Below are positions 39,069-47,674 of a DNA stretch of 64,000 bases, one piece after another (the first letter of the stretch is position 1; the number at the start of each line of letters is the position of its first letter). Source of the DNA: Qipengyuania soli (GTDB lineage Bacteria; Pseudomonadota; Alphaproteobacteria; Sphingomonadales; Sphingomonadaceae). Position numbers and translations under genes: made by a program. A model generated the notes under the pieces. The model was not told the DNA's origin and made no database searches. It saw nothing but the letters and a program-made list of their open reading frames with translations. The stretch is from contig NZ_CP064654.1 of assembly GCF_015529805.1 (NCBI RefSeq), forward strand, positions 1,674,001-1,738,000. Direction: 5' to 3'.

Positions 39069-39128
39069 CTCTCACTTCGGTAACGAATTCAGTCGCGTGT
39101 GCGACTATCATCGGCTAGCCCTCACACC

Positions 39129-40583
39129 ATGAAGGGGGAAGCTTTCGGCTCAGCGCGCAGCTCCGCGGTATGGTCATTCCTTGCGCTCACCATCGTCGTA
39201 CTTGCGCTCCGGGCGATGTGGTTCGGTGATCCGGTCGCGGACTATGACGAACAGGTCTACTCCCACATCGGGCGAGGCCTGCTCGAGGGGCATTTGCCCT
39301 ACGTCGAAACATGGGATCGCAAACCTTTCGGCCTGTTTGCACTCTATGCCCTCGCCCATTTACTCGGCGGGCCGGGTCCGTTGGCCTATCAGCTTCTTGC
39401 AAGCGGCTTGGTTCTGCTTGGCGCATGGCAAATCCGTAAACTCATACTGCCGATCACGGGCCAGGTGGGCGGGATCATGCTCGCCCTGCTGTACCCGGTG
39501 GGTATGTCCGTGTGGGGCAACCATTCCGGGCAGAGCGAGGCTATCTTCATGCCTTTCCTGCTTGGCGCCTTCATCATTGTCCTTGGCGAAAGGGATCGCG
39601 CGCGACCGGCTCGCCTGGCATTGGCAATGTTGCTCTGCGGACTGGCGCTCCAGATCAAGTATACCGTGCTTCCCGCCTGCCTATTCCTTGGTCTGCAGTC
39701 CCTGTGGTATCTGCGTCTCAACGGGGCAGGCCCGATACGCCTCCTTCGGCTTGCCGTGGTGTTCGTCGCAATCGGCCTCCTTCCGACGCTTCTCGTCGGA
39801 CTCGCATATGCAGCGACCGGCGCGTTTCAGACATTCTGGTTCGCCAATTTTGTTTCAATTTTCGAGCGCGACGGTCTTAGCCGATGGTACGGCATGATCG
39901 AGCGAGCGACGCTCATTTTACTTGCGCCAGCCGCGTGTGGCCTGATCACTGCAAGCCAGCAAAAGGACATCCTGAGAAATCCGCGCTATCTCGCTCTTCT
40001 CGGTTTTGGGAGTTCCCTCATGATAGGGGTTTTCCTGCCAGCGATGGTGTTGCGCTACTACCTCGCAATGGCTGTGGCGGGGACGTTGCTAGTAGCTGCA
40101 CCTTTGGTCTCTCAAGGATCACGGTGGCTAATTTTGCCCTACTCGCTAATTTGGTGGCTGTGGATTTTCATGACGTTCCCGATCGAGAACTTCCAGATGA
40201 CTCGCGAAAATCGCGGCTCGTTCGTCGATCTTGTTTCGGTGATCGCGCCCCAAGTCGACCAAGAGCGCCAGTGCCTTTGGATCCATGACGGCCCCGTAGC
40301 TTTATATCGCGCGTCGGGCAGCTGCGTACCGACCCGTTGGGCATATCCCGACCACCTCAACAACTGGCGCGAACACAATGCGCTGGAGGTCGAGCAGGTG
40401 GCGGAAGTCCAGCGCATCCTCGCTACGCGCCCACCGGTTATCGTGACTGCCGATTTCCCGGTGACGGAGCCCAACGAGCAAGTCGCCCGGCTGGTGGAGG
40501 ATGAATTAGCAGCGCACTATCGCAGGCTCGCCACGCGCCGAATCCTCCAGCGCGATATTACCGTCTGGCAGAGGCCCGACTAG
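39129..40583 (+). CDS. GT-C/GT39-like integral membrane protein (paralogue 2)
   Basis: 484 residues with about 10 membrane segments. It shares with the gene at 35318 the first-loop motif (GDPVADYDEQVYSHIG, VETWDRKPFGLFALYALAHLLGGPGP), LALQIKYTVLPACLFLGLQSLW, and the C-terminal CLWIHDGPVALYRASGSCVPTRWAYPDHLNN. It is clearly a paralogue at protein level, not a recent DNA copy. The ATG at 39129 is used; a GTG 30 bases upstream is open but neither has a ribosome binding site. GC drops to about 47-52% in 39961-40200. Possible role: transfer of a sugar to a lipid or surface polymer. Confidence 0.75.
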   Translation: MKGEAFGSARSSAVWSFLALTIVVLALRAMWFGDPVADYDEQVYSHIGRGLLEGHLPYVETWDRKPFGLFALYALAHLLGGPGPLAYQLLASGLVLLGAWQIRKLILPITGQVGGIMLALLYPVGMSVWGNHSGQSEAIFMPFLLGAFIIVLGERDRARPARLALAMLLCGLALQIKYTVLPACLFLGLQSLWYLRLNGAGPIRLLRLAVVFVAIGLLPTLLVGLAYAATGAFQTFWFANFVSIFERDGLSRWYGMIERATLILLAPAACGLITASQQKDILRNPRYLALLGFGSSLMIGVFLPAMVLRYYLAMAVAGTLLVAAPLVSQGSRWLILPYSLIWWLWIFMTFPIENFQMTRENRGSFVDLVSVIAPQVDQERQCLWIHDGPVALYRASGSCVPTRWAYPDHLNNWREHNALEVEQVAEVQRILATRPPVIVTADFPVTEPNEQVARLVEDELAAHYRRLATRRILQRDITVWQRPD

Positions 40584-40849
40584 CGCGTCGGTGCGTGGAA
40601 ATCGGGCGGCTTGTCGGCCACCCAACGGACGAATTTCGCGATTGCATCATTGGCCAGCATGGCCTCGCGGTCCTCGCCGATGCGGGCGAGTTCGGCATTG
40701 GTGAAGTTAGCGTGGATCGCCTTGTGGCAGATGGGATGGACGGGAACGGTAAAGCGCCCCTTCTTCGCCTTGGGCACAGGATGATGGTACTGGACGATGG
40801 TCCCGATGGGACGCTCGCAAAGCCAGCAGCAGGTGCGTCCCTCGCTCAG
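40580..40849 (-). CDS. Small HNH endonuclease-like protein
   Basis: About 89 residues. A zinc-ribbon Cys pair CWLC, then the HNH core YHHPVPKAKKG and VPVHPICHKAIHANFTNAELARIG. The frame has no ATG near the expected start; homologous proteins usually begin just where this frame has a CTG (40849) that overlaps the glmU TGA in the sequence CTGA. A TTG at 40906 would add 19 Glu/Gly-rich residues inside glmU. The CTG is given because of the 4-base overlap. HNH proteins cut DNA; the activity here is not shown. Confidence 0.65.
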   Translation of the reverse strand: MSEGRTCCWLCERPIGTIVQYHHPVPKAKKGRFTVPVHPICHKAIHANFTNAELARIGEDREAMLANDAIAKFVRWVADKPPDFHAPTR

Positions 40850-42225
40850 TCCTTCTTCTCCGCCGCCTTCTTCTTTTTCATCGTATCGTGGAAGCGGTCG
40901 GCCCAACCTGGCTTCACCGCCTGTTCGGCGCGGACCATACGCAGGTCGCCCGGGGCGACGTCGCGGCTGACCGCACTGCCCGCAGCGACGATGGCGTCGG
41001 CACCGATGGTGACGGGGGCGATGAGAGCGCTGTTGGAGCCGATGAAGGCGCGTTCGCCGATCACGGTCTTGTACTTGAAATAGCCGTCGTAATTACAGGT
41101 GATCGTGCCCGCGCCGATGTTGGCTCCCGCACCGATCTCCGCATCGCCGAGGTAAGTGAGGTGATTGGCCTTGGCGCCTTCGCCCAGCACGGCCTTCTTC
41201 ATTTCGACGAAATTGCCGACCTTGCTGCCCTTCTCCAGCACTGCTCCCGGGCGCAGACGGGCATAAGGGCCGACTTCGCAACCTTCACCCACCTTTGCTC
41301 CCTCGAGATGGCTGAAGGCGCGGATTGTCGCCCCGCTGGCGATCGTCACGCCGGGACCGAAGACGACATTGGGTTCGATGGTAACGTCGGCGGCGATCTC
41401 GGTGTCGTAGCTGAAGAAGACCGTCTCCGGCGCGCGCAGGGTGACCCCCGCTTCCATTGCTTCCTCACGCCGCAATTGCTGCCACTGCGCTTCGGCAGCT
41501 GCGAGTTCGCCGCGGGAGTTGATTCCGGCAACCTCGTCGGGCGTTTCCGTCGTCACCACAGCGCAGGTGCGCCCGTCGGCGATGGCGATGTTGACGATGT
41601 CCGGCAGGTAGTACTCGCCCGCTGCATTGTCGTTGCCGACGCGGTCGAGCAGGGCCCACAGATCAGCCGCGCGGGCGGCAAGTAGACCGGAGTTGCACAG
41701 GCGGCACGCCCGCTCGGCCTCGTCGGCATCCTTGAACTCGACCATCTTCGAGATCCGGCCCGCATCGTCGGCAATCACGCGGCCATAGGCGAGCGCGTCC
41801 TCGGGCTCGAAGGCGAGAACCACCGCGGCCGGGTTGTCATCGCCGTGCAGGCGGTCGAGCATCGCCTGCATCGTCGCAGTCCGGACGAAGGGCACGTCAC
41901 CATACATTACCAACACGTCGCCCGCGAAATCGCCCAGCTGCGCCTGTGCCTGCTGCACCGCGTGTCCAGTGCCCAGCTGCGGTTCCTGGAGGCAGGTCTT
42001 CGCCCGCACGCCCAGTGCGGTTTCGAGCTGTTCGCGCCCAGCCCCCACGACCACGACCTTGTGGCTCGGCGCAAGGCTGTCGACCGAGGCCATCAGGTGA
42101 TCGATCATCGCCCGCCCGGCGATCTGGTGCAGCACCTTGTGCAGCCCGCTCTTCATGCGGGTGCCCTTACCTGCGGCGAGGATGACGGCGGCGAAGTCTC
42201 TGCTCTGGCTCATGGGAAGGGCCAT
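40846..42225 (-). CDS. glmU: Bifunctional UDP-GlcNAc pyrophosphorylase / glucosamine-1-phosphate acetyltransferase
   Basis: 459 residues. N-terminal uridyltransferase domain with LAAGKGTRMKS, EPQLGTGHAVQQA and MYGDVPF; C-terminal left-handed beta helix with repeats (EIAADVTIEPNVVFGPG, LTYLGDAEIGAGANIGAGTITCNYDGYFKYKT) and a Lys-rich tail. GlmU makes UDP-N-acetylglucosamine for peptidoglycan and lipopolysaccharide. The ATG at 42225 follows AAGGG 10 bases upstream. It is divergent from gph with 49 bases between starts. Confidence 0.97.
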   Translation of the reverse strand: MALPMSQSRDFAAVILAAGKGTRMKSGLHKVLHQIAGRAMIDHLMASVDSLAPSHKVVVVGAGREQLETALGVRAKTCLQEPQLGTGHAVQQAQAQLGDFAGDVLVMYGDVPFVRTATMQAMLDRLHGDDNPAAVVLAFEPEDALAYGRVIADDAGRISKMVEFKDADEAERACRLCNSGLLAARAADLWALLDRVGNDNAAGEYYLPDIVNIAIADGRTCAVVTTETPDEVAGINSRGELAAAEAQWQQLRREEAMEAGVTLRAPETVFFSYDTEIAADVTIEPNVVFGPGVTIASGATIRAFSHLEGAKVGEGCEVGPYARLRPGAVLEKGSKVGNFVEMKKAVLGEGAKANHLTYLGDAEIGAGANIGAGTITCNYDGYFKYKTVIGERAFIGSNSALIAPVTIGADAIVAAGSAVSRDVAPGDLRMVRAEQAVKPGWADRFHDTMKKKKAAEKKD

Positions 42226-42274
42226 GCCACCAAACCCTTGCGGTTTGAAGAACCATCCGCCACCCACACCGCTG

Positions 42275-42943
42275 ATGAGCACAATTCGCTTCGACATTGT
42301 CGGCTTCGACCTCGATGGCACGCTGCTGGAGACGCACCGCGATCTCGGCGCAGCGGTCAACCATGCACTCGGCCTCGGCGGCTTCGCGCCGGTCCCGGCA
42401 GACCATGCCAGCGACCTCATCGGCGGCGGGGCCAAGATCATGCTGCAGAAGGCAGTCGACGAGCAGGGTGGCATGCCGGACGAGGAGTTCCGCAGGCTCT
42501 ACAAGAAAATGCTCGCTTACTACGCGGAGCACAATGCGGTCCACACCAGGCCCTATCCGCATGCGGCGGACGCGCTCGCCGAACTGGGCCGTCGCGGCGT
42601 TGCGATGGCGGTGGTGACCAACAAGTTCGAAAGCTTCGCACGCCAAATCCTGACCACGCTGGGCCTTGCCGACCACTTCGTCTCCATCATCGGCGGCGAC
42701 ACCATGGGCAAGGGCCGTGCCAAGCCCGCGCCTGACCCGATCTTCGAAGCGCGGAAGCGCGGCGGGGGGGGAAGTCTCGTTTTCGTCGGCGATTCCTCCT
42801 ACGATGTCATGGCAGCCCGTGCGGCCGACGTGCCGGTGGTAGCGGCAGCCTATGGCTATTGCGACAAGCCGGGGCCGGAGCTCGGGGCAGACACGCATAT
42901 CGATTCGCTCGCCGAGCTCATCCCGGCTCTCGAGCGGCTCTAG
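42275..42943 (+). CDS. gph: Phosphoglycolate phosphatase (HAD family)
   Basis: 222 residues. The HAD nucleophile motif is GFDLDGTLLE near the N-terminus, motif II is VVTNKFE, and motif IV VFVGDSSYDVMAA. The enzyme removes phosphate from 2-phosphoglycolate made by DNA repair or oxygenase activity; the assignment as Gph rather than another HAD phosphatase is by overall similarity. A run of eight G residues at 42764-42771 codes for RGGGGS just before motif IV; the frame is intact here. Confidence 0.88.
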   Translation: MSTIRFDIVGFDLDGTLLETHRDLGAAVNHALGLGGFAPVPADHASDLIGGGAKIMLQKAVDEQGGMPDEEFRRLYKKMLAYYAEHNAVHTRPYPHAADALAELGRRGVAMAVVTNKFESFARQILTTLGLADHFVSIIGGDTMGKGRAKPAPDPIFEARKRGGGGSLVFVGDSSYDVMAARAADVPVVAAAYGYCDKPGPELGADTHIDSLAELIPALERL

Positions 42944-43073
42944 GCGTCTCGCCGGGGCACCCTGCCCCTACGGCATGGCGATACGCCGCGCATACGGTTG
43001 CAAGGACCGGCGGAAAATGCCACTCCGCGCGCCGAATTGACCCTTACGTAAACGACAAAGCAGGAGCAGCCCC

Positions 43074-44006
43074 ATGAGCATCGACTTCAAGGACAAGGTA
43101 GCCATAGTCACCGGCGCCGGCGGGGGCCTGGGCCGCGAATACGCGCTCGAACTCGCCCGCCGCGGCGCGAAGGTCGTGGTCAACGACCTCGGCGGCGCAC
43201 GCGACGGTACCGGCCATTCGGACATGGCGCTCAAAGTCGTCGAGGAAATCGAGGCCATGGGCGGCGAAGCCATTTCGAACGGCGGCTCGGTTACCGAATT
43301 CGAGCAGATGGAAAAGATGGTCGCCGACGCCAAGCAGAAGTGGGGCGGCGTGCACATCCTCATCAACAACGCGGGCGTCCTGCGCGACAAGACCTTCGCC
43401 AAGATGACCCCGGACGATTTCGAATTCGTGGTCAAGGTGCACCTGACCGGTTCGGCCATGGTCACCAAGGCGTGCTGGGAAACCTTCCGTGAGCAGGCCT
43501 ACGGCCGCATCCTGATGACTGCTTCGTCGACCGGCCTGTTCGGCAACTTCGGCCAGGCGAACTACGGCGCCGCCAAGCTCGGCCTGGCAGGCCTCACCAA
43601 GACGCTCCAGCTCGAAGGCGCGAAGTACAACATCAAGGTCAACACGCTCTCGCCGGTCGCCGGCACGCGCATGACCGAGGATCTGTTCCCCGAACAGGCT
43701 TTCAAGCTGTTCGATCCGGTCAACGTGGTCCCGGCCGCGCTCTTCCTCGTCAGCGAGGATGCGCCGACCAATGCCATCGTCGGCGCGGGCGCCGGTGGCT
43801 ATCACTCGGCCTGGACCGTGATGAACGACGCCGTCTGGCTGCCCGAGGCCGAGCGCACGGTCGAAGGTTTCGCCGCGCACTGGGACAAGATCAGCGAGTT
43901 CTCGAACCTCAAGGCCCCGATGTCGGGCAGCGAGCAGTCGGGCGCGATCCTGACCGCCATGCAGAAGGTCCTCGGCGACAGCGTGCCGACCAGCACGCGG
44001 GGGTAA
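43074..44006 (+). CDS. Short-chain dehydrogenase/reductase (3-hydroxyacyl-CoA dehydrogenase-like)
   Basis: 310 residues. NAD-binding motif TGAGGGLGREYA, NNAG in ILINNAGVLRDK, and active-site Ser with the YxxxK tetrad (NYGAAK, with Ser in MTASSTG). Length and the DLGGARDGTG insert resemble the dehydrogenase part of the peroxisomal multifunctional enzyme type 2, suggesting a role in fatty acid or sterol side-chain breakdown; this is inference. The ATG at 43074 follows AGGAG 8 bases upstream. Confidence 0.9.
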   Translation: MSIDFKDKVAIVTGAGGGLGREYALELARRGAKVVVNDLGGARDGTGHSDMALKVVEEIEAMGGEAISNGGSVTEFEQMEKMVADAKQKWGGVHILINNAGVLRDKTFAKMTPDDFEFVVKVHLTGSAMVTKACWETFREQAYGRILMTASSTGLFGNFGQANYGAAKLGLAGLTKTLQLEGAKYNIKVNTLSPVAGTRMTEDLFPEQAFKLFDPVNVVPAALFLVSEDAPTNAIVGAGAGGYHSAWTVMNDAVWLPEAERTVEGFAAHWDKISEFSNLKAPMSGSEQSGAILTAMQKVLGDSVPTSTRG

Positions 44007-44030
44007 ACCCGGCCCGTACCGGTTGAAGAA

Positions 44031-44065
44031 AGCCCCGCGCCATTGCATGATGGAGCGGGGTTTTT
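44031..44065 (+). terminator. Rho-independent terminator after the SDR gene
   Basis: AGCCCCGC (44031-44038) pairs with GCGGGG at 44055-44060, with an inner CAT/ATG match in the loop and a TTTTT run at 44061-44065. It lies 25 bases after the SDR stop and 16 bases before the next gene. Confidence 0.8.
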
Positions 44066-44080
44066 CTTTGGGGGTCGTCC

Positions 44081-44911
44081 ATGAATAACGCGTCGAACCT
44101 GCGCACCTTGCGCGGTGCGTCCATCGCCATCACCATTTTCGCCGTCGTGCTGATCCTTGCAGGCGCGGTCCAGATCGGGCTTGGCGGAATGGCGGTGAAA
44201 CAGGAATACGACCGCATTGCCCTGGTCGAACAGCAAGCACGCGAGGCTTCGGCCTTTCACGGCTACTACCGTCAGCGCAACGATCCCTATGCCGAATACA
44301 ACAAGAGCAGCAGCGCCTTTATTGGCGAGGGCCGCTTCCTCACGGTCCCGCAGGACCCGGGAAGGACGTCCGCTGCGGGAATAGCCTTCGTCGTCATGGG
44401 CCTTGCCGCCTTCGCCTTCCTGCTTGCGGCAATGTTCTGGGTATGGCGCGCCCACGCCAACATTGCGCAAGCCGGCATTCGTTCGAAATATGGTCCCGGC
44501 AAGGCCGTGGCCGCCTATCTCATCCCGATAATCAACCTGATCCTGCCGTTCGAGGCGATGCGCGAATTGTACAACCGCAGCCATGGCGAGCCGGAAGATT
44601 TCGCCCACTCGACGGTGGAAGATGTGACTGCCTGGTGGACAGCCGTCATCGTCGGCCTGCTCGTTTTCAGTGCTCTGTTGGTCAAGTTCACGCTCGACCT
44701 GGGGACGAACATGATCATCATGACCCCGTTGTGGATGGAATTCGCACTGCTGAGCTTCGCCATCCTGCTGCTGTTAGGCTCTGCCTTCCTCTTCGCCCGG
44801 CTGACCGCCAAGATCACTGCGGCGCAGGTGGATTACCTGCCGACCGTCGAGCCCAAGCAATTGCCCGAGCCTGCACCGAGCCGCCCGAGGGTGAACATCG
44901 TCAGGGGCTGA
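44081..44911 (+). CDS. DUF4328-like membrane protein
   Basis: 276 residues with about five membrane segments. The DUF4328 pattern is seen in MFWVWRAHANIAQAGIRSKYGPGKAVAAYLIPIINLILPFEAMRE (residues about 115-160). No enzymatic motif is visible and the family function is unknown. It begins 16 bases after a terminator, so it has its own promoter or reads past the terminator. It starts a plus-strand cluster of three membrane proteins (to 46599). Confidence 0.8.
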   Translation: MNNASNLRTLRGASIAITIFAVVLILAGAVQIGLGGMAVKQEYDRIALVEQQAREASAFHGYYRQRNDPYAEYNKSSSAFIGEGRFLTVPQDPGRTSAAGIAFVVMGLAAFAFLLAAMFWVWRAHANIAQAGIRSKYGPGKAVAAYLIPIINLILPFEAMRELYNRSHGEPEDFAHSTVEDVTAWWTAVIVGLLVFSALLVKFTLDLGTNMIIMTPLWMEFALLSFAILLLLGSAFLFARLTAKITAAQVDYLPTVEPKQLPEPAPSRPRVNIVRG

Positions 44912-44984
44912 CCGGCGAGCCGTATTGACTAAGTAATACACCTCGCGTAAGCCTGCCCGATCAACAACAGGGGAGGATAGGCTG

Positions 44985-46127
44985 ATGTACAGCCAGGAAG
45001 ACCTCAATTCTGCGGTTTCCGCCGGTGCAATCAGCGCCGAGGCAGCCGATGCTCTGCGTGCCCATGTCGCCGCGCAGCGCGATGCAGTTCCGGCCGATGC
45101 CGAGCATTTCCGCCTGATCACCGGCTTCAACGACGTGTTCGTCTCAATTGGCGTGGTCATCATGCTGCTGGCGATGGGCGCGATTGGACAGGCTATCGGC
45201 GGCGCCATCTATCCGAAGCCGGTCTTTACCGGGGCCGAATGGGACGCCGAATGGTGGAAACAGACCGGCCCGCAGCGCCAGATGGCCGAAGGCATCGCCA
45301 TGTGCCTTGCCGCTGCACTGGTGGCTGGCACGTCCTGGATGCTCGCCGAATTCTTTACGTTGAAGCGCCGCATGGCCTTGCCCAGCATCATCCTGCTTCT
45401 CGCCTTCGTGGGCGGCGTCATGGTGGCACAGGCTGGGCTGATCACCGGGCTCGTGGCCACCGGGGATTCGACCAAGGAAACACTGGGCGTCATCCTCCTC
45501 GCAGCAGCGGCGCTCGTCACTGCAGGCGCCGCATGGGTCCATTGGCGCCGCTTCATGGTTCCGATTACCATCGCCGCCGGAACGGCAGCGCTGGCCGGTA
45601 CGGCGATACTGCTGATCGTGGCTGCAATCGGGCCGAAGAACAGCAACCTCGACACCATCATTCTCAGCCTGACCTTCATCGCCGGCCTGGTGATCTTCGC
45701 CTTCGCCATGCGCTGGGACATGAGCGATACGCAGCGGTCGACCCGGCGCAGCGACGTAGCCTTCTGGCTCCACCTCCTCGCTGCCCCGATGATCGCCCAC
45801 CCGGTCTTCGCTCTCATCGGCGTGACCGAGGGCGACAATATCGGCGTCGGCGCGGCTCTGGCCGTGATCGCCGTCTATGTAGCCTTCGCCTTCGTGGCCC
45901 TGGCTGTCGACCGGCGGGCCCTGCTCGTCTCGGCCCTCGCCTACGTGCTGATCGCGCTCACCTTCCTGTTCCGCCAGTTCGGGGCAGTGGAGCTGAATTT
46001 CGCGCTCACGGCACTGGTCATCGGGTCGGCCCTGCTGACGCTGAGCGCACTGTGGACACCGATCCGCCGTGCGGTCGTCACGGCATTGCCGGGCGACATG
46101 CGTGGCCGCCTTCCGGCCACGGCCTGA
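44985..46127 (+). CDS. Polytopic membrane protein, DUF2157-like N-terminus
   Basis: 380 residues. An N-terminal soluble helix pair (LNSAVSAGAISAEAADALRAHV) resembles the start of DUF2157 proteins, followed by about ten hydrophobic segments and short loops. No transporter signature or charged membrane residues point to a substrate. The ATG at 44985 has AGGGGAGGA upstream. The tail ends with a short basic loop. Function unknown. Confidence 0.78.
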   Translation: MYSQEDLNSAVSAGAISAEAADALRAHVAAQRDAVPADAEHFRLITGFNDVFVSIGVVIMLLAMGAIGQAIGGAIYPKPVFTGAEWDAEWWKQTGPQRQMAEGIAMCLAAALVAGTSWMLAEFFTLKRRMALPSIILLLAFVGGVMVAQAGLITGLVATGDSTKETLGVILLAAAALVTAGAAWVHWRRFMVPITIAAGTAALAGTAILLIVAAIGPKNSNLDTIILSLTFIAGLVIFAFAMRWDMSDTQRSTRRSDVAFWLHLLAAPMIAHPVFALIGVTEGDNIGVGAALAVIAVYVAFAFVALAVDRRALLVSALAYVLIALTFLFRQFGAVELNFALTALVIGSALLTLSALWTPIRRAVVTALPGDMRGRLPATA

Positions 46128-46146
46128 TCGACAATTTGACGGTAGG

Positions 46147-46176
46147 AAGGGCTCGCGCTCAGGCGCGGGCCCTTTT
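46147..46176 (+). terminator. Hairpin with T run between two membrane-protein genes
   Basis: AAGGGC-tCGCGC pairs with GCGCG-GGCCCTT and is followed by TTTT; it ends 19 bases before the next start codon. It looks like an intrinsic terminator that would reduce, but may not fully block, read-through into the gene at 46195. Confidence 0.7.
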
Positions 46177-46194
46177 CTCTTCCAGGAGAAATCG

Positions 46195-46599
46195 ATGATG
46201 GACAATCTCGCCACGGGTTCGCCAGCCTGGCTTTCTCCGCTCCTGCGCATCGTCATACTGGTGCCTGCCGGCCTGCTGGTCTTCTACCACCTGACGATGA
46301 TCTACGACGTTCTCGCGGGTCGCGGCCTGAGCAGCGATAACGGCTACAATGCCATCCACCTGGTGCTCCGCCTGGCAATCGCGACAAGCCTGACCTGTGT
46401 CGTTCTGGGGGTGCGCGGTGCAATCTGGACCATGTGGGCGAGCATCGCCGCGCTCATCGCCACGCAATATTACGCGCACTTCGGCTTCGTGCAGGCCGAC
46501 TTCGTCGCCGGGCGACACCCGCTGTCCTATCTGAAGGGGTTCATCTTCCCCTCGATAATCACGACTGCGTTCTTCCTGCGCGAGCGACTGACAGGCTAG
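46195..46599 (+). CDS. Small four-helix membrane protein of unknown function
   Basis: 134 residues, about four membrane segments (LLRIVILVPAGLLVFYHLTMIYD, LVLRLAIATSLTCVVLGV, WTMWASIAALIATQYYAHFG, FPSIITTAFFL). No known domain recognised. The ATG at 46195 follows CAGGAGAA. Its stop overlaps the convergent DUF2794 stop by 4 bases. Confidence 0.75.
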   Translation: MMDNLATGSPAWLSPLLRIVILVPAGLLVFYHLTMIYDVLAGRGLSSDNGYNAIHLVLRLAIATSLTCVVLGVRGAIWTMWASIAALIATQYYAHFGFVQADFVAGRHPLSYLKGFIFPSIITTAFFLRERLTG

Positions 46600-46949
46600 T
46601 CGTCGACGGCCTTCATCAGGCGTCGTTCTACAGGTGCAATAACGCCGGCCAGTTCATGGCCACGCTTGAGCACCTGCCCATGTTCTCCGAACAGCGTCCA
46701 CATGCCCTGCTTGCCGCGCAGTGCGGGACGTTTCTCGATCCGCGCCTGCGGGCGTTCGGCGGTGCGGCGGAAAGCAGCAAAGCTGGCTGCGTCCTTCGCG
46801 AAGTCCATCGCGTAATCGCGCCACTGTCCGGCAGCGACCATGCGCCCATAGAGATCGAGGATGCGGGTCAGTTCCTCGCGAGTGAAGCCGATCTGCAGCG
46901 GTTGCCGACCGGGAAATGCGATGACGGTGTCACCGAGGTAGTTCATCAA
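46596..46949 (-). CDS. DUF2794 domain protein
   Basis: 117 residues matching DUF2794 from IGFTREELTRILDLYGRMVAAGQWRDYAMDF to RPQARIEKRPALRGKQGMWTLF. The family is confined mainly to alphaproteobacteria and has no known function. It overlaps the start of the upstream serine acetyltransferase stop by 4 bases, so it is co-translated with it. Its stop overlaps the convergent membrane gene. Confidence 0.88.
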   Translation of the reverse strand: MMNYLGDTVIAFPGRQPLQIGFTREELTRILDLYGRMVAAGQWRDYAMDFAKDAASFAAFRRTAERPQARIEKRPALRGKQGMWTLFGEHGQVLKRGHELAGVIAPVERRLMKAVDD

Positions 46950-47647
46950 TCGTCAGTCCCGCTCCGCATCACAGGTTCACGCTCTGCCCTGAGTTCGGCA
47001 ATCTCCGCGCGCAGGGCCTTGATCTCGCTTTCGAGCTTGTCGACGCAGTCGCGTCCCAGCTCCTTGGCACTTTCGCACGGATCGTCGCACGGTGTACCGT
47101 AGGGAAGGAATTCCTTCACCCATTCCTCTGCCGGCACGAGCGTGCTGCGGGCCTTGAGGCTGATCATGGTCGCGCCTTCGGGCACCTCGTCGAGGACGAC
47201 CGCGTTGGCCCCGATGCGCGCGCGGCGGTGCACGGTAATGGGTCCGATGACCTGCGCGCCAGAACCGATGATGACATCGTCCTCGATCGTGGGGTGGCGC
47301 TTGCCGCCCTTGCCGTTGGTCGGGTTGGTGCCGCCCAGGGTGACGCACTGATAGATCGTGACATTGTCGCCGATCTCGGCCGTCTCGCCGATCACGGAGA
47401 AGCCGTGGTCGATGAAGAAGTTCTTCCCGATCTTCGCACCCGGGTGGATGTCGATCGCGGTCAGCATGCGACTGAAGTGGTTCACCAGGCGGGCAAGGAA
47501 GAACAGTTCCGCCTCGAACAGCCAGTGCGCGATGCGGTGATAGCCCAAGGCCCAGACGCCCGGATATGTCAGGATTTCCCAGCGCGAACGAGGCGCCGGA
47601 TCGCGTGCCTTGACGCTGTCGAGATAGGCGACAAGCCGTTCCAACAT
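46946..47647 (-). CDS. cysE: Serine O-acetyltransferase (EpsC type)
   Basis: 233 residues. N-terminal helical region then a left-handed hexapeptide beta helix (AIDIHPGAKIGKNFFIDHGFSVIGETAEIGDNVTIYQ), including the catalytic His in IDHG and the TLGGTN loop. It makes O-acetylserine for cysteine synthesis. The C-terminal extension is a charged coiled coil (KLESEIKALRAEIAELR). Followed directly by DUF2794, overlapping by 4 bases. Confidence 0.92.
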   Translation of the reverse strand: MLERLVAYLDSVKARDPAPRSRWEILTYPGVWALGYHRIAHWLFEAELFFLARLVNHFSRMLTAIDIHPGAKIGKNFFIDHGFSVIGETAEIGDNVTIYQCVTLGGTNPTNGKGGKRHPTIEDDVIIGSGAQVIGPITVHRRARIGANAVVLDEVPEGATMISLKARSTLVPAEEWVKEFLPYGTPCDDPCESAKELGRDCVDKLESEIKALRAEIAELRAEREPVMRSGTDD

Positions 47648-47674
47648 TGACCCTATTCTCCCATCAAGCGGCTG

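Noticed and set aside
42764-42771. G8 tract in gph as a frameshift or pseudogene signal
   Set aside because: HAD motifs before and after the tract are in the same frame, so the gene is intact in this sequence.
42951-42974. Hairpin after gph as a terminator
   Set aside because: Short interrupted stem (GGGGCA/TGCCCC) with no T run; too weak to list.
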